From contig JAEXCA010000053.1 of NCBI GenBank assembly GCA_023393755.1, positions 1 through 44,791 on the forward strand: 44,791 nt of DNA, written 5' to 3'. Origin of the DNA: Actinomycetes bacterium. Its GTDB lineage: Bacteria; Actinomycetota; Actinomycetes; Propionibacteriales; Propionibacteriaceae. Below are positions 24,471 to 33,218 of this stretch, piece after piece. A program made the translations under genes and the position numbers. Under the pieces are notes generated by a model. That model worked only from the letters and a program-made list of their open reading frames with translations, did no database searches and had not been told where the DNA came from. Position 1 is the stretch's first letter. Each line of letters starts with the position of its first letter.

Positions 24471-24764
24471 ACCCCTGGCTGGGTCTGTCTGTGCTCATGG
24501 GGGGTTGACGAGTCGGTTTCGTGCCAGTAGTTCAGCGCGTCCAGCCAGGCGGTGACCTCGGCGGTGGTCACGTCCTCCGGCGGGGTTCCGAGGGGAGCTT
24601 TTCGGCAGTCCCCAGCGGGCCAGGTGTGCGTCACGTGGTGGCCGTGCGTGCCATGCTGCGTACCCATTCCAGTGGCCGTGAGTCCACGGAAGGGGGCTAA
24701 TCACGCTTCCAAACTGTCCACTTGTTGGCGAGAAACCTAGCGTTGACTAGGCAACTCACCCTAG
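24471..24764. other. spacer between exporter gene and attachment site
   Basis: No gene is supported. A minus-strand open frame (24425-24667) runs into the end of the exporter gene and has no recognisable domain. The right end abuts the tRNA fragment and would be the original chromosomal flank downstream of the tRNA-Gly gene. Confidence 0.45.
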
Positions 24765-25021
24765 AGCGGATGACGGGAATCGAACCCGCATGGCCAGCTT
24801 GGAAGTCTCATCCCTGCGCCCGTAGTGGGGTCGCTCACGCTCGTCCCGCCTCGGTCCTCGTTGCTCAGATAGGCCCTCGTAGCAGATTCCTGGACTTTTT
24901 CACGTACCAGCCGGAGGAAATCGAACACCGCCCATCGCTCAGAGCAGACCCGGACCACCGACGTCAGGACTGGTGAATTCAGCGCGGCCCAGAGAGCCTC
25001 CGCCATCGAGGCGACGCGCAT
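24761..25021 (-). CDS. possible small protein ending in the tRNA fragment
   Basis: An 86-codon open frame 36 bases past the hsdR stop. The first ~50 codons favour G or C at the third position, as real genes here do. The last ~15 residues ('SWPCGFDSRHPL') are simply the tRNA fragment read as protein. There is no clear ribosome site and no known domain. It may be a truncated or fused remnant made by integration, or a chance frame. Confidence 0.25.
   Translation of the reverse strand: MRVASMAEALWAALNSPVLTSVVRVCSERWAVFDFLRLVREKVQESATRAYLSNEDRGGTSVSDPTTGAGMRLPSWPCGFDSRHPL
24765..24809 (-). other. 3' half of tRNA-Gly(TCC): probable attachment site
   Basis: Read on the minus strand: anticodon loop CTTCCAA (anticodon TCC), 3' anticodon stem GCTGG, a four-base variable loop, T arm GCGGG-TTCGATT-CCCGT, 3' acceptor strand CATCCGC and discriminator T. 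The matching 5' half (acceptor, D arm, 5' anticodon stem) is missing: the bases before the loop do not pair with GCTGG and no D-arm signature is present. This is the usual direct-repeat half left by tyrosine-recombinase integration at the anticodon loop. The chromosome should lie on the lower-coordinate side and the element on the higher-coordinate side, with the intact tRNA at the element's far end. Confidence 0.8.
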
Positions 25022-25057
25022 CCGTCACTGACTGGCACTCGGACACTGACCGAATGT

Positions 25058-28000
25058 TCACACCTGTACCGTTTCCCACTCCTGGACGGGCGAGTCGCCA
25101 CTCTGGTGATATTGCGAGTGGAGCGCGTCAGCCGATATCTCGACGATCTCGTGCAGGAAGCTCAGGTCGGTCATGTAGGACTGGATCTCCTGCGACTCCT
25201 GGCAGGTCTTCAGCACTGCTACGCCGACGGCATTGCTGAAGTCGGAGGATGCCTTGAGCTGCCCGGCGCTGTTGTTCTTCGCCATCGCCTTGGCCTCCTC
25301 GTCGGCGTCGAGGAATCCCCAGTAGGTGGTGATGAACCCTGCGACGCTTCCATGAGTGACGTCGACGCCCTTGGCCCGGAACATCTCGTTCACGCGGTCA
25401 ATGGCCTCCTCCAGCGGGCCTCGCATCGGCGCTTTTCCGCCCTGAAACTCGCCCTCGAAGCCCGGGAGCTTGATGCCGTCATGACTGCCCCCGGTCAGGG
25501 AGTGGTCCTCGTTGATCGCTGAGGGCACGAGCTTCACCCCGGAAAGCTGAACGCCGTCGAGGTAGCTATCGTCGTACTGGTCCCCGTCCATATGAAGGTT
25601 GCGGGACAGGAGGGTGGCCAGGATCGCCCGCTTATGGAGGTCGACGTCCTGGTAGTCGACGATCTGGCTGAGGAACTGCCAAGCGTTGCGATAGCCGATG
25701 ACGTCTGCCCGGAAGCTCTGCAACGACTGCTTCAGCGCCTTGTCCTTCTTCACCTTGGCCTGGGTCCACTGCCCCTGCCAGCGGTTCTTTATCGGGCCCA
25801 TGGCCTTAGCGATGGCCTCGCCGCCCGCGTCGGTGAGATAGGCGGCAGCAACCGCTTCCATCTCGGGCATGGTGTAAAGGCCAGCGGTATCGAGCCGCTC
25901 CCCGATTGTGATGAGCGCGTTCGGATCGACATCCCCGTTCACGTGGGCGTCCGAGTAGTACATCTTGAAGTCTTCTTGGATGCTGGCCGGGGTGTTCTGG
26001 AAGTCCACGACCATCGGTGCGGTCTTGCCCTGATAGATGCGGTTCAGACGGGAGAGAGTCTGGACGGTGGCGATGCCGGAGAGCTTCTTGTCCACGTACA
26101 TCGCCATCAGCCGCGGCTCGTCGAACCCGGTCTGGAACTTGTCGGCGACGATAAGGACCTTGTACCCATCCTCCTCGCGGAAGGCCTTAGCGGTGTCGCT
26201 ACGGCCGTTGAGCGAGGTCTCAGTGACAGTCGAGCCGTCATCGGCGGTCAGGGAGCCGGAGAACGCCACCAGAGTACGCATGTCCGTGTAGCCCTTCTCG
26301 TCAAGGTACTCGTTCATCTTCTGCGACCACCGGTACGCCTCAATGCGGGAGCTGGTGACAACCATCGCCTTCGCGGTACCACCGAGGGCTGGCATCACGT
26401 TGCGACGGAAGTGCTCGACGACCACGCGCACCTTCTGGGCGATCGAGGTCGGATGCAAACGTGCGAAGCGCACGATGTTGGTCACGGCCGGGCCAGTCTC
26501 GACCAGCAGTTCGTCTTCGGTGTTCTCGATCTCGTTCTTGACGCGCAGGAACATGTCGTAGGTCGAGTAGTTGGTCAGCACGTCGAGGATGAAGCCCTCC
26601 TCGATGGCCTGGGCCATGGTGTAGGTGTCGAAGGCGCGCCAGTTGCCGTCCGCGTCCTGCGTGCCGAACAGGCGCAGCGTCTTCGCCTTCGGGGTCGCGG
26701 TCAGGGCGATGAAGGTGATGTTGCTGGAGGCCGCGATCGCGGAGTCCTTGGCGGCGAGCAGCTCATCGGCGCTGATGTTCTCGGGGTCCTCGACATCGAC
26801 GTCGGCCAGAAGTGCCTTGAGGTCGCGCGCGGTCGAGCCAGACTGGGAGGAGTGGGCCTCGTCGGCGACGACGGCCCAGCTGCGGCCGCGCAGCTCGGTG
26901 GTGTCCTCGATCAGCTTCATGACCTCGGGGAAGGTCTGGAGCGTGCAGGTGATGATGTGGTCGCCCTCGACCAGGGCCTTCTTGAGCTGGGGCGACTTCG
27001 CGCCGGACTTCTCCCCTACGGTCACGACCAGGCCCTTGCTGGACTGGACGAGACTCATGTCCTCGCGGATGTTTTCGTCCAGCACGGTGCGATCGGTGAC
27101 GACGATGACCGAGTCGAACGTCGACCTCGACTGGGCGTCCATGTGCCGGATGAGCCGGTGGCTCAGCCAGGCGATGGTCTTGGTCTTGCCCGAGCCCGCC
27201 GAGTGCCAGATCAGGTAACGCCCCCCGGGACCCTTGGCCTCGACGTCGGCGACGACGCGCTCCACAGCACGTAGCTGGTGGAAGCGCGGGAAGATCAGGT
27301 GCCCCTCGTTCTTCTTGCCCTGCTTGCTCGGCTCGTACAGCGCGAAGTCCTTCAGGACGCGCATGAACATGGGCCGGGGGAGGATGTCGCGCCACAGGTA
27401 GTTCGTCGGCGAGCCGGTCGCTGAGGGCGGGTTGCCCCCGTGGCCGTCGTTGCCCTGGTTGAAGGGCAGGAACACGGTGTCCTCGCCCTCCAGCTTGGTC
27501 GCCATGAACACCAGGTCGTTGGAGACGGCGAAGTGGACCAGCGCGCGACCAGGGGCCAGCAGCGGCCGGTTCCTGCCGGGCCTGCGGTCCTGCTTGTACT
27601 GGCGGATCGCGTGGTTGATGGTCTGGGTGTTGTCGGTCTTGAGCTCCATGGTGACCACGGGGATGCCGTTGGCGGTCAGCACGACGTCGAGGGTCTCGTT
27701 CGTGGTGGTGTCGAAGCGCACCTGGCGCAGGACGCGCAGGCGCACGGCGTCGGATTCCTCCACCACCTCGGCTAGGTTCGGGTTCGCGGGCGGGAAGGCG
27801 ACCATCGGTCCGAACTTTGCCGTGGGCCGCCCCACTTGGGCGTAGGAGAACCCCTTGCGCAGCACGCCGAGCAGGCCGCCCACAGGGTGGCCCGAGGTCG
27901 GGTCCATGCGGGTGGTCTTGGCCAGCTCCTTGGTCAGGTGGGTGAGCAGCTTCGTCTCAGCGGTCGCGCGCGGCGCTCCCGCCAGGTCGGCGGGAACCGC

Positions 28001-28186
28001 CTTCTCGTACTCGTCGGGGTACTGCGCGGCGAGCCAGTGCAGCACGTCCTGCGGCACGAGGGCGAGGCCCACGTCCCAGCCGGCGGCGGAGGTGCTGCCG
28101 TCGGCCTCGTAGAGCCAGCCGCGCTCGGAGAGCTCGGCGCAGAGGTTGGACTCGAACTCGAGTTCCATGAGTTGTGCGTGCCCCAT
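25058..28186 (-). CDS. hsdR: type I restriction enzyme R subunit (HsdR)
   Basis: A 1042-residue motor-nuclease. The N-terminal PD-(D/E)xK nuclease has 'TLDVVLTANGIPVVTMELK' (about residues 165-185) with the D and ExK. The SF2 translocase follows: Walker A 'WHSAGSGKTKT' (about 330), 'VADEAHSSQSG' DEAH box (about 440), 'FIALTATPKAK' motif III and 'VADKFQTGFDEPRL' with 'LSRLNRIYQGK' motifs V-VI. The C-terminal helical region would bind the methylase core. Together with HsdM and HsdS it cleaves DNA away from unmodified sites after ATP-driven translocation. The ATG shares one base with the hsdS stop (TAATG), so translation is coupled. All key motifs are intact. Confidence 0.96.
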   Translation of the reverse strand: MGHAQLMELEFESNLCAELSERGWLYEADGSTSAAGWDVGLALVPQDVLHWLAAQYPDEYEKAVPADLAGAPRATAETKLLTHLTKELAKTTRMDPTSGHPVGGLLGVLRKGFSYAQVGRPTAKFGPMVAFPPANPNLAEVVEESDAVRLRVLRQVRFDTTTNETLDVVLTANGIPVVTMELKTDNTQTINHAIRQYKQDRRPGRNRPLLAPGRALVHFAVSNDLVFMATKLEGEDTVFLPFNQGNDGHGGNPPSATGSPTNYLWRDILPRPMFMRVLKDFALYEPSKQGKKNEGHLIFPRFHQLRAVERVVADVEAKGPGGRYLIWHSAGSGKTKTIAWLSHRLIRHMDAQSRSTFDSVIVVTDRTVLDENIREDMSLVQSSKGLVVTVGEKSGAKSPQLKKALVEGDHIITCTLQTFPEVMKLIEDTTELRGRSWAVVADEAHSSQSGSTARDLKALLADVDVEDPENISADELLAAKDSAIAASSNITFIALTATPKAKTLRLFGTQDADGNWRAFDTYTMAQAIEEGFILDVLTNYSTYDMFLRVKNEIENTEDELLVETGPAVTNIVRFARLHPTSIAQKVRVVVEHFRRNVMPALGGTAKAMVVTSSRIEAYRWSQKMNEYLDEKGYTDMRTLVAFSGSLTADDGSTVTETSLNGRSDTAKAFREEDGYKVLIVADKFQTGFDEPRLMAMYVDKKLSGIATVQTLSRLNRIYQGKTAPMVVDFQNTPASIQEDFKMYYSDAHVNGDVDPNALITIGERLDTAGLYTMPEMEAVAAAYLTDAGGEAIAKAMGPIKNRWQGQWTQAKVKKDKALKQSLQSFRADVIGYRNAWQFLSQIVDYQDVDLHKRAILATLLSRNLHMDGDQYDDSYLDGVQLSGVKLVPSAINEDHSLTGGSHDGIKLPGFEGEFQGGKAPMRGPLEEAIDRVNEMFRAKGVDVTHGSVAGFITTYWGFLDADEEAKAMAKNNSAGQLKASSDFSNAVGVAVLKTCQESQEIQSYMTDLSFLHEIVEISADALHSQYHQSGDSPVQEWETVQV

Positions 28187-29391
28187 TAGGCCACAGCCTT
28201 TCGTCCGGTCACCACATCGGTGATGAGCGCGGCGCGGCGCTCGACGAGCAGTGATTTCAGTTCAGCGACCTTGGCCAGCATGGCGTCGATTTTGCCGGTG
28301 ACCTCGTCGAGCCGACTAATCGTGGCGCGCTGGGTATCTGCATCTGGAGCGGGGATTCGTTGTTGCCCGAGGCGCGACCTGGATATGCGCTGCCGAGTCG
28401 ATCCGCTCTGCAAACTATCAACAAGCGAACGAAAAGTAGGGCTGTTCAGCACGTACACGAGATACTCCGGCAAGATCTTCGATGGATCAGGCCTCAGGAC
28501 GGCAACGTCAACGACAGTTATCGTCCGCCCAAGCCCACTCGGCAGGACGCATGCTCGTCCCAGCGGGTCGGGCATCCGTGCGATCAAGATGTCCCCGGCA
28601 ACGATCTCGCGGCAGTGAAGCCGGCCAAAGGCTTCTTCATTCACTCTGCGGTTGGACTTGTCGAGGAACACACCTACCCCTACATCGGCAAGTTGGAGGA
28701 GGCGAATGCTGCCGTCAGGATCCTGGTCTTTGCTTTCGACCCAGTCTCCATCAAAGAAGTTCTCGGGGGCTGAGGCAAAAGCCAGGGGCACGGTTCCGAG
28801 CGCATAGTGCGGGACGATCTCGTCCTCCACCGCTATGGCACGTCGCAGCACAAGCGTCTCCGCCAGTTCGTCCATCTTGGCGATCATTGCGTCGATCTCG
28901 CCGGTCTCGCGGCCAAGGTAGTCAGCGATGGCGCGGCGGGCAGACGGGGAAGGCCAAGGCACGGCGAAGTTCGACAACTCAGTTGTTGAAAGCTCAGTGA
29001 AAGTCGTCCCGCGACCCGCAGCTTGGAGCGCAGTGCGATACGCAACCAGACAATGAGCAAGGTACATGAGGTCTTCGGGGTGCTCCGGGGCGATAGCTTT
29101 GCACCCTTGGTTGAAAGTCACTTCTCTCGTCGCGACTCCAATATGCCCAATGGGTGCACGGCATGAGAGAAGCACAGCATCATTGGTTCTTGTGGATCCA
29201 GCGGCTCCAAGTTCTGTAACTGATCGCTCCCACTCGCGAACAACGCCACCATCCAGACCGTTGAGGTCGGGGGGCGTGATGAACGGGATGTCGCCGTGCC
29301 AGTTGGCAGCATCCGATTTTGGTGTCCCACCGCTGGTGATCTCAGCGACGAACTTGAGCGGCACTGACAAAGTGCGGTCGGAGGCGACCAT
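28186..29391 (-). CDS. hsdS: type I restriction enzyme specificity subunit (HsdS)
   Basis: A 401-residue DNA-recognition subunit. Two target-recognition domains alternate with two conserved helical repeats: 'ARRAIADYLGRETGEIDAMIAKMDELAETL' (about residues 150-180) and near the end 'QRATISRLDEVTGKIDAMLAKVAELKSLL', the spacer coiled coils that bind HsdM. The first TRD begins 'VPLKFVAEITSGGTPK', the usual opening. The TRDs are less GC-rich than the repeats, which fits their frequent exchange. ATG 29391 overlaps the hsdM stop (TGATG) with AAGGAG just ahead. The target sequence cannot be predicted. Confidence 0.94.
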   Translation of the reverse strand: MVASDRTLSVPLKFVAEITSGGTPKSDAANWHGDIPFITPPDLNGLDGGVVREWERSVTELGAAGSTRTNDAVLLSCRAPIGHIGVATREVTFNQGCKAIAPEHPEDLMYLAHCLVAYRTALQAAGRGTTFTELSTTELSNFAVPWPSPSARRAIADYLGRETGEIDAMIAKMDELAETLVLRRAIAVEDEIVPHYALGTVPLAFASAPENFFDGDWVESKDQDPDGSIRLLQLADVGVGVFLDKSNRRVNEEAFGRLHCREIVAGDILIARMPDPLGRACVLPSGLGRTITVVDVAVLRPDPSKILPEYLVYVLNSPTFRSLVDSLQSGSTRQRISRSRLGQQRIPAPDADTQRATISRLDEVTGKIDAMLAKVAELKSLLVERRAALITDVVTGRKAVA

Positions 29392-31316
29392 CACTCCTTC
29401 ACCCCCTGGAACATCTCGGCCAGCTCGCCCATGATGCGCTGCACGTCGGCGTCGATCTCGGCCAGCGGGCGCGGCTCCTCGGGCACGTAGAAGATGCGGG
29501 TGAACGGGATCTCGTTGCCATTCTTGGCTTTGGACTCGTCCCATTTCGCCTCGGGCGCGAACGGCAGCACCTCGCGGGCCATGTGCTCGTCGAGGTCCTC
29601 ACTCATGGGCACTCGCTCGGTGATCTTCCAGCCGTCGGCCAGCACGGGGTGGCCCTTGCGGTCCACGGCCGGAGGGGCGGTCTCGTCGGGCACGGCCATG
29701 GCCTGCATCACGGCGTCGACGAGGCCGACGGGGGCCTTGAGCCCGGCGGCCTTGGTAGCCACGGGCAGCCGCTTGGGGATGAGGTTCCACGGGGTGCCGT
29801 CGAGGTCCTTCAGGATCTGGACGAGGGTGTCGCCGAAGTCGCGGCCGCCGCACAGGGCGTCGACCGCCTCCTCGGAGTAGCGGGCGGCCAGCCGGGCCTG
29901 CTTGAACACGGGAACGTCGCGGAACATGAAGTCCTGGGGCGTGAGCACGCGGGAGATGTCGGAGTCGGTGAAGGCCTCGTAGGCCTCGACGGCGGCGGCG
30001 CGGTTGGTTGCGCTCATCTCGCGGCGCTTGTCACCCATTGGCTTGCGCATGGGCTCCCAGAGGCCGGAGGCATCGATGAGCTGGATCTTGCCCCGGCGCT
30101 CGGCGGGCTTATTGTTGTCGAGGATCCAGACGTAGGTCGCGATGCCGGTGCCGTAGAACATCTGCGTGGGCAGGGCGATGATCGCGTCAATGAGGTCTTG
30201 GTCGAACAGCCACTGGCGGATCGAGTTGGGCCCGGAATCGGAGTTGAACAGCGGTGATGCGTTGGAGACCACGGCGGCGCGCCCGCCTGTGGGGTTGAGC
30301 TTCGAGGCGCAGTGGCACAGGAACAGCATCTGGCCGTCAGACTTGCTGGGCAGGCCGTGGCTGAACCGGGAGCCGGGCGTCTTGGCCTGCTCGCGGACGG
30401 ACTTCTCCTCGCCCTCCCAGTCGCCGCCGCACGGCGGGTTGGACAGCACGTAGTCGAAGGTCTGGTCGTCGTAGAGGTCGGTGATGAGCGTGTCGCCCTG
30501 GCGGATCGCGTCCGGGCGTCCGCCCTGGATCAGCAGGTCGGCCTTGCCGAGGGCGTAGGCGGCGTCCATCAGCTCCTGGCCGTAGACGGTTACCTTGATG
30601 TCGGGGTTCAGCTCCTTGAGCGCGTCCTGGGCGACCAGCAGCATGCCGCCGGAACCGGCGGTGGGGTCGTAGATGGAGCGCAGCGTGTTCTCACCGGCCA
30701 GGGAGTCCTCGTCGGCCGAGAACAGCACGTCAACCATGAGCTTGATGGCATCCCGCGGGGTATAGAACGCGCCGGCCGCCTTGCCCTTCTTGTCGAAGGC
30801 GCGGTACATGACGTCCTCGAAGATGTCGCCCATGACGGAGTCCTCGACGTTGGTGGAGCCGAGCGGCAGTGTCGAGAAGTGCTTGACGACGGCGTGAAGC
30901 CGGTTTGCAGCGGCGAGCTTGGCGACGAGCTTGGGGAAGTCGAAGGCCGTCCAGATGTCCGCGACGTTCTGCGAGAAGCCAGCGACGTAGCTGAGCAGCG
31001 ACTTGTCGACGTTGTCGTCGACCGAGGCGATTGTGGCGAGGTCGAGCGGAGAAACGTTGTAGAAGCTCAGCCCGAACTTGTCCCTGACCGCGATGTCGAT
31101 GAGGTGAGGCGGGAGATTGCTGAAGGCGTCTACGTACGGAACAACCGCCGGCTTGGTCTCCTCAAGCAAGCACTCCAGGCGTCGCAGCACGGTGAACGGC
31201 AGAATATAGTCGCCGTACTCTTGGGGCTCGACGACGTTCCTCAGGAACTTGTCCGCCGTGTCCCAGACGATCCGCGCAGCAGCGCTGGCCGTCGCGCGTT
31301 GTGCTTCCTTTGCCAT
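29391..31316 (-). CDS. hsdM: type I DNA N6-adenine methyltransferase (HsdM)
   Basis: A 641-residue methylase. An N-terminal HsdM helical domain ('VVEPQEYGDYILPFTVLRRLE' in pieces) precedes the gamma-class catalytic domain: 'GAFYTPRDAIKLMVD', SAM-binding motif I 'DPTAGSGGM' (about residue 220) and catalytic motif IV 'SNPPCGG' (about 292). Type I enzymes usually have NPPF or NPPY at motif IV; the cysteine here is unusual but the NPP core is kept. It protects host DNA and, with HsdS and HsdR, forms the restriction complex. ATG 31316 is preceded by GGGGAGGAG. First gene of the hsdMSR operon. Confidence 0.95.
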   Translation of the reverse strand: MAKEAQRATASAAARIVWDTADKFLRNVVEPQEYGDYILPFTVLRRLECLLEETKPAVVPYVDAFSNLPPHLIDIAVRDKFGLSFYNVSPLDLATIASVDDNVDKSLLSYVAGFSQNVADIWTAFDFPKLVAKLAAANRLHAVVKHFSTLPLGSTNVEDSVMGDIFEDVMYRAFDKKGKAAGAFYTPRDAIKLMVDVLFSADEDSLAGENTLRSIYDPTAGSGGMLLVAQDALKELNPDIKVTVYGQELMDAAYALGKADLLIQGGRPDAIRQGDTLITDLYDDQTFDYVLSNPPCGGDWEGEEKSVREQAKTPGSRFSHGLPSKSDGQMLFLCHCASKLNPTGGRAAVVSNASPLFNSDSGPNSIRQWLFDQDLIDAIIALPTQMFYGTGIATYVWILDNNKPAERRGKIQLIDASGLWEPMRKPMGDKRREMSATNRAAAVEAYEAFTDSDISRVLTPQDFMFRDVPVFKQARLAARYSEEAVDALCGGRDFGDTLVQILKDLDGTPWNLIPKRLPVATKAAGLKAPVGLVDAVMQAMAVPDETAPPAVDRKGHPVLADGWKITERVPMSEDLDEHMAREVLPFAPEAKWDESKAKNGNEIPFTRIFYVPEEPRPLAEIDADVQRIMGELAEMFQGVKE

Positions 31317-31437
31317 GCTTGGCTCCTCCCCTGCCGGTCACGCAACGCCGCGCCGCTTCCGGCGATTGTGTCAGAACTGTTGCAGCCCCCTCGGTCGAAA
31401 CGCAGCGCGACGGCCAGATGCCCGGCCCTCCAGCGGG

Positions 31438-32868
31438 TCAGCGAGAAACTCCCGGATCGAGACTCAGCTGAACCCGACCACCGCTCCCCATTCCGAAAGG
31501 AGGCTCTCTTGCGATGCTATCGGCGCGATGCCTTCGTTCGGTGGCAATCGGTGCAACGATGCGCATGCGGTCGAGTTCGATTGTGTCGGTCTGCGCAGCC
31601 TGCGGGGGTTGATACGTCGAGGTGGCGCACTCAATCGCCCGGCTCCGCGCCTCAGACGTCACCGCCGCTGCTAGCCTGGCCGCCCCGGAGACCTCGACGC
31701 CGGTGGGTTCGTACCGGGGCATCGGCAGCCACCCGCCGCGGCGGCGAGCGGTGAAGACGTCCTTGTTCATATAGGTGGCGCCTTCCAGGGCTCGGGCGGC
31801 CATCATCACGCGGTCTCTGCCCCAGAACAGGTTGGTCACTGCCGCGTGGTGTTGCTGGCCGGCGTCGGCGGCCGCGTGCATCGCCCGTCTGGCTATGGCA
31901 AGGAGATCCTGCGGAGGTAGCCGCTTCACGATGGCCTGGGGATCTGCCCAGGCCTTGCCGTCTCGCAGGGTGTCGATCACGATCTGCCGGAGTCGGATCG
32001 ACGCCTCGGTTAGTCCGGCGTGGCGCACTCCGCCCAGATAGATCGTCTGTGGCCAGCGGGAGGCTTCGCGCCATCGGGTGTTGGCTTCGCTGATGGCCTG
32101 GACAACGGGACGGCCACGGTCCTCCCCCAACAGCCCTTGGGCGATAGCGGTGTTGGTGAGTGTGGCTGCGGCGCCGCAGATCACGCTGAGGTCGGCTGCG
32201 ATCGTGCGCAGGGTGGCGCCGGAGAGGCCTTTGCGGGTGGCAAGCGCGTCCTTGGCGGCGTCGAGCCACGTGTGGATTGCGGCGTCCAGGCTGTTCTCTG
32301 ATCTGGGCACGGCAGCGATGTCGTCGTAGGGGCCGGTGCGCAGCGCTACGGGAATGAAGCCGAAGGCCGTCCCGATCCCGGACAGCACTTGGAGGTGACG
32401 TCGGGCGGTCCAGTTCGGCTTGCTGTCGGGTGCGGTCGCCAGGCTCCAGTTAGCGGCCACCATGACCGGGGTCAGCAGATTCGCGCGCAGTCCCAGCACG
32501 GTGGCGGGATCACTCTCAACGCCGTTCAGTCTCACGGTGAGCAGGTCGGCGATGCCGCCGAGGACGCGGGCCATGTCGACCAATCGCCGATCAGGTGGAA
32601 CCTGCCGTCCTGCGCCCTGAGCGCGGGCCGGGAGCCACTGATTGCGGGCGATGGGATGCAGGATCGAGTCGACCAGACCGAGATCGTCGTTGCTGACCGG
32701 ACTGTCGGTAGGGATGTTGTTGATCGCTCGGATGGTGGCGCCGGCGAGCTTCGGCCAAACCACGGATTGTGCCCGCCACCGGTCCTCGGAGGGCTGCGGT
32801 GTCAGGTTGGACATCGCGAACGCCTGGCGGTGGAGCCGGTCGAGCAGATCCGAGACCGAGGCAGTCAT
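31438..32868 (-). CDS. uncharacterised mobile-element protein, 476 residues
   Basis: A soluble, mainly helical protein with no domain I can name. 'WRAQSVVWPKLAGATIRAINNIP' near the start and 'FWGRDRVMMAARALEGATYMNKDVF' near residues 370-395 look like conserved blocks, and the ends are basic. No signal peptide, membrane helix or catalytic motif is evident. ATG 32868 overlaps the stop of the upstream small gene in ATGA. It is the last gene of a minus-strand series of coupled accessory genes; hsdM starts 121 bases further on. I infer a role in element maintenance or transfer only from position. Confidence 0.75.
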   Translation of the reverse strand: MTASVSDLLDRLHRQAFAMSNLTPQPSEDRWRAQSVVWPKLAGATIRAINNIPTDSPVSNDDLGLVDSILHPIARNQWLPARAQGAGRQVPPDRRLVDMARVLGGIADLLTVRLNGVESDPATVLGLRANLLTPVMVAANWSLATAPDSKPNWTARRHLQVLSGIGTAFGFIPVALRTGPYDDIAAVPRSENSLDAAIHTWLDAAKDALATRKGLSGATLRTIAADLSVICGAAATLTNTAIAQGLLGEDRGRPVVQAISEANTRWREASRWPQTIYLGGVRHAGLTEASIRLRQIVIDTLRDGKAWADPQAIVKRLPPQDLLAIARRAMHAAADAGQQHHAAVTNLFWGRDRVMMAARALEGATYMNKDVFTARRRGGWLPMPRYEPTGVEVSGAARLAAAVTSEARSRAIECATSTYQPPQAAQTDTIELDRMRIVAPIATERRHRADSIAREPPFGMGSGGRVQLSLDPGVSR

Positions 32869-33158
32869 TGCACGCCCGCCCGGATTGCCAGGTCGACCAA
32901 GGCTTCCCGCAGCATCGGCACCAGCGGTCCGGCTCCCTCGTCGAGACACGCCAGGGCAGCGACCAAGGCTTCCGCGGCCGACAGCTGATCCTCGACGAAT
33001 GCTGGGACGATCGCGGACTGCTCGAAGGCGTCCTCGACGTCCAAGCACGCGGCTCCGAGGAAGAGGGCTTCTTCGGTGTCGTCTTCGGCGAACAGATAGC
33101 GGGAAGCGGCGTTCCGTAGATGTCCGTATGCCAGGCTGGACGGCTCGGTGGTAGCCAT
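32865..33158 (-). CDS. uncharacterised small acidic protein, 97 residues
   Basis: A small acidic helical protein ('EDDTEEALFLGAACLDVEDAFEQS', shown in part). ATG 33158 was chosen because AAGGAAGGAG lies close upstream. It overlaps the 476-residue protein gene by four bases, so the two are coupled and their products may interact. Unknown function; the charge and size fit an accessory or adaptor protein of the element, but nothing stronger can be said. Confidence 0.75.
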   Translation of the reverse strand: MATTEPSSLAYGHLRNAASRYLFAEDDTEEALFLGAACLDVEDAFEQSAIVPAFVEDQLSAAEALVAALACLDEGAGPLVPMLREALVDLAIRAGVQ

Positions 33159-33218
33159 GTGCGATCTCCTTCCTTCGCCCACCTGAGGCGGACGAAGGCG
33201 GCGCACCCGGACACCCTG

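Noticed and set aside
24425..24667. A small minus-strand gene next to the attachment site.
   Set aside because: Overlaps the 3' end of the MacB-like gene by 46 bases and shows no ribosome site or known domain.
24765..24809. A complete functional tRNA-Gly gene.
   Set aside because: Only the 3' half is present; the D arm and 5' acceptor strand are missing and the 5' anticodon stem cannot pair.
25592..27274. A plus-strand open frame of 560 codons opposite hsdR.
   Set aside because: It overlaps the intact HsdR motifs on the other strand and has composition typical of antisense frames.
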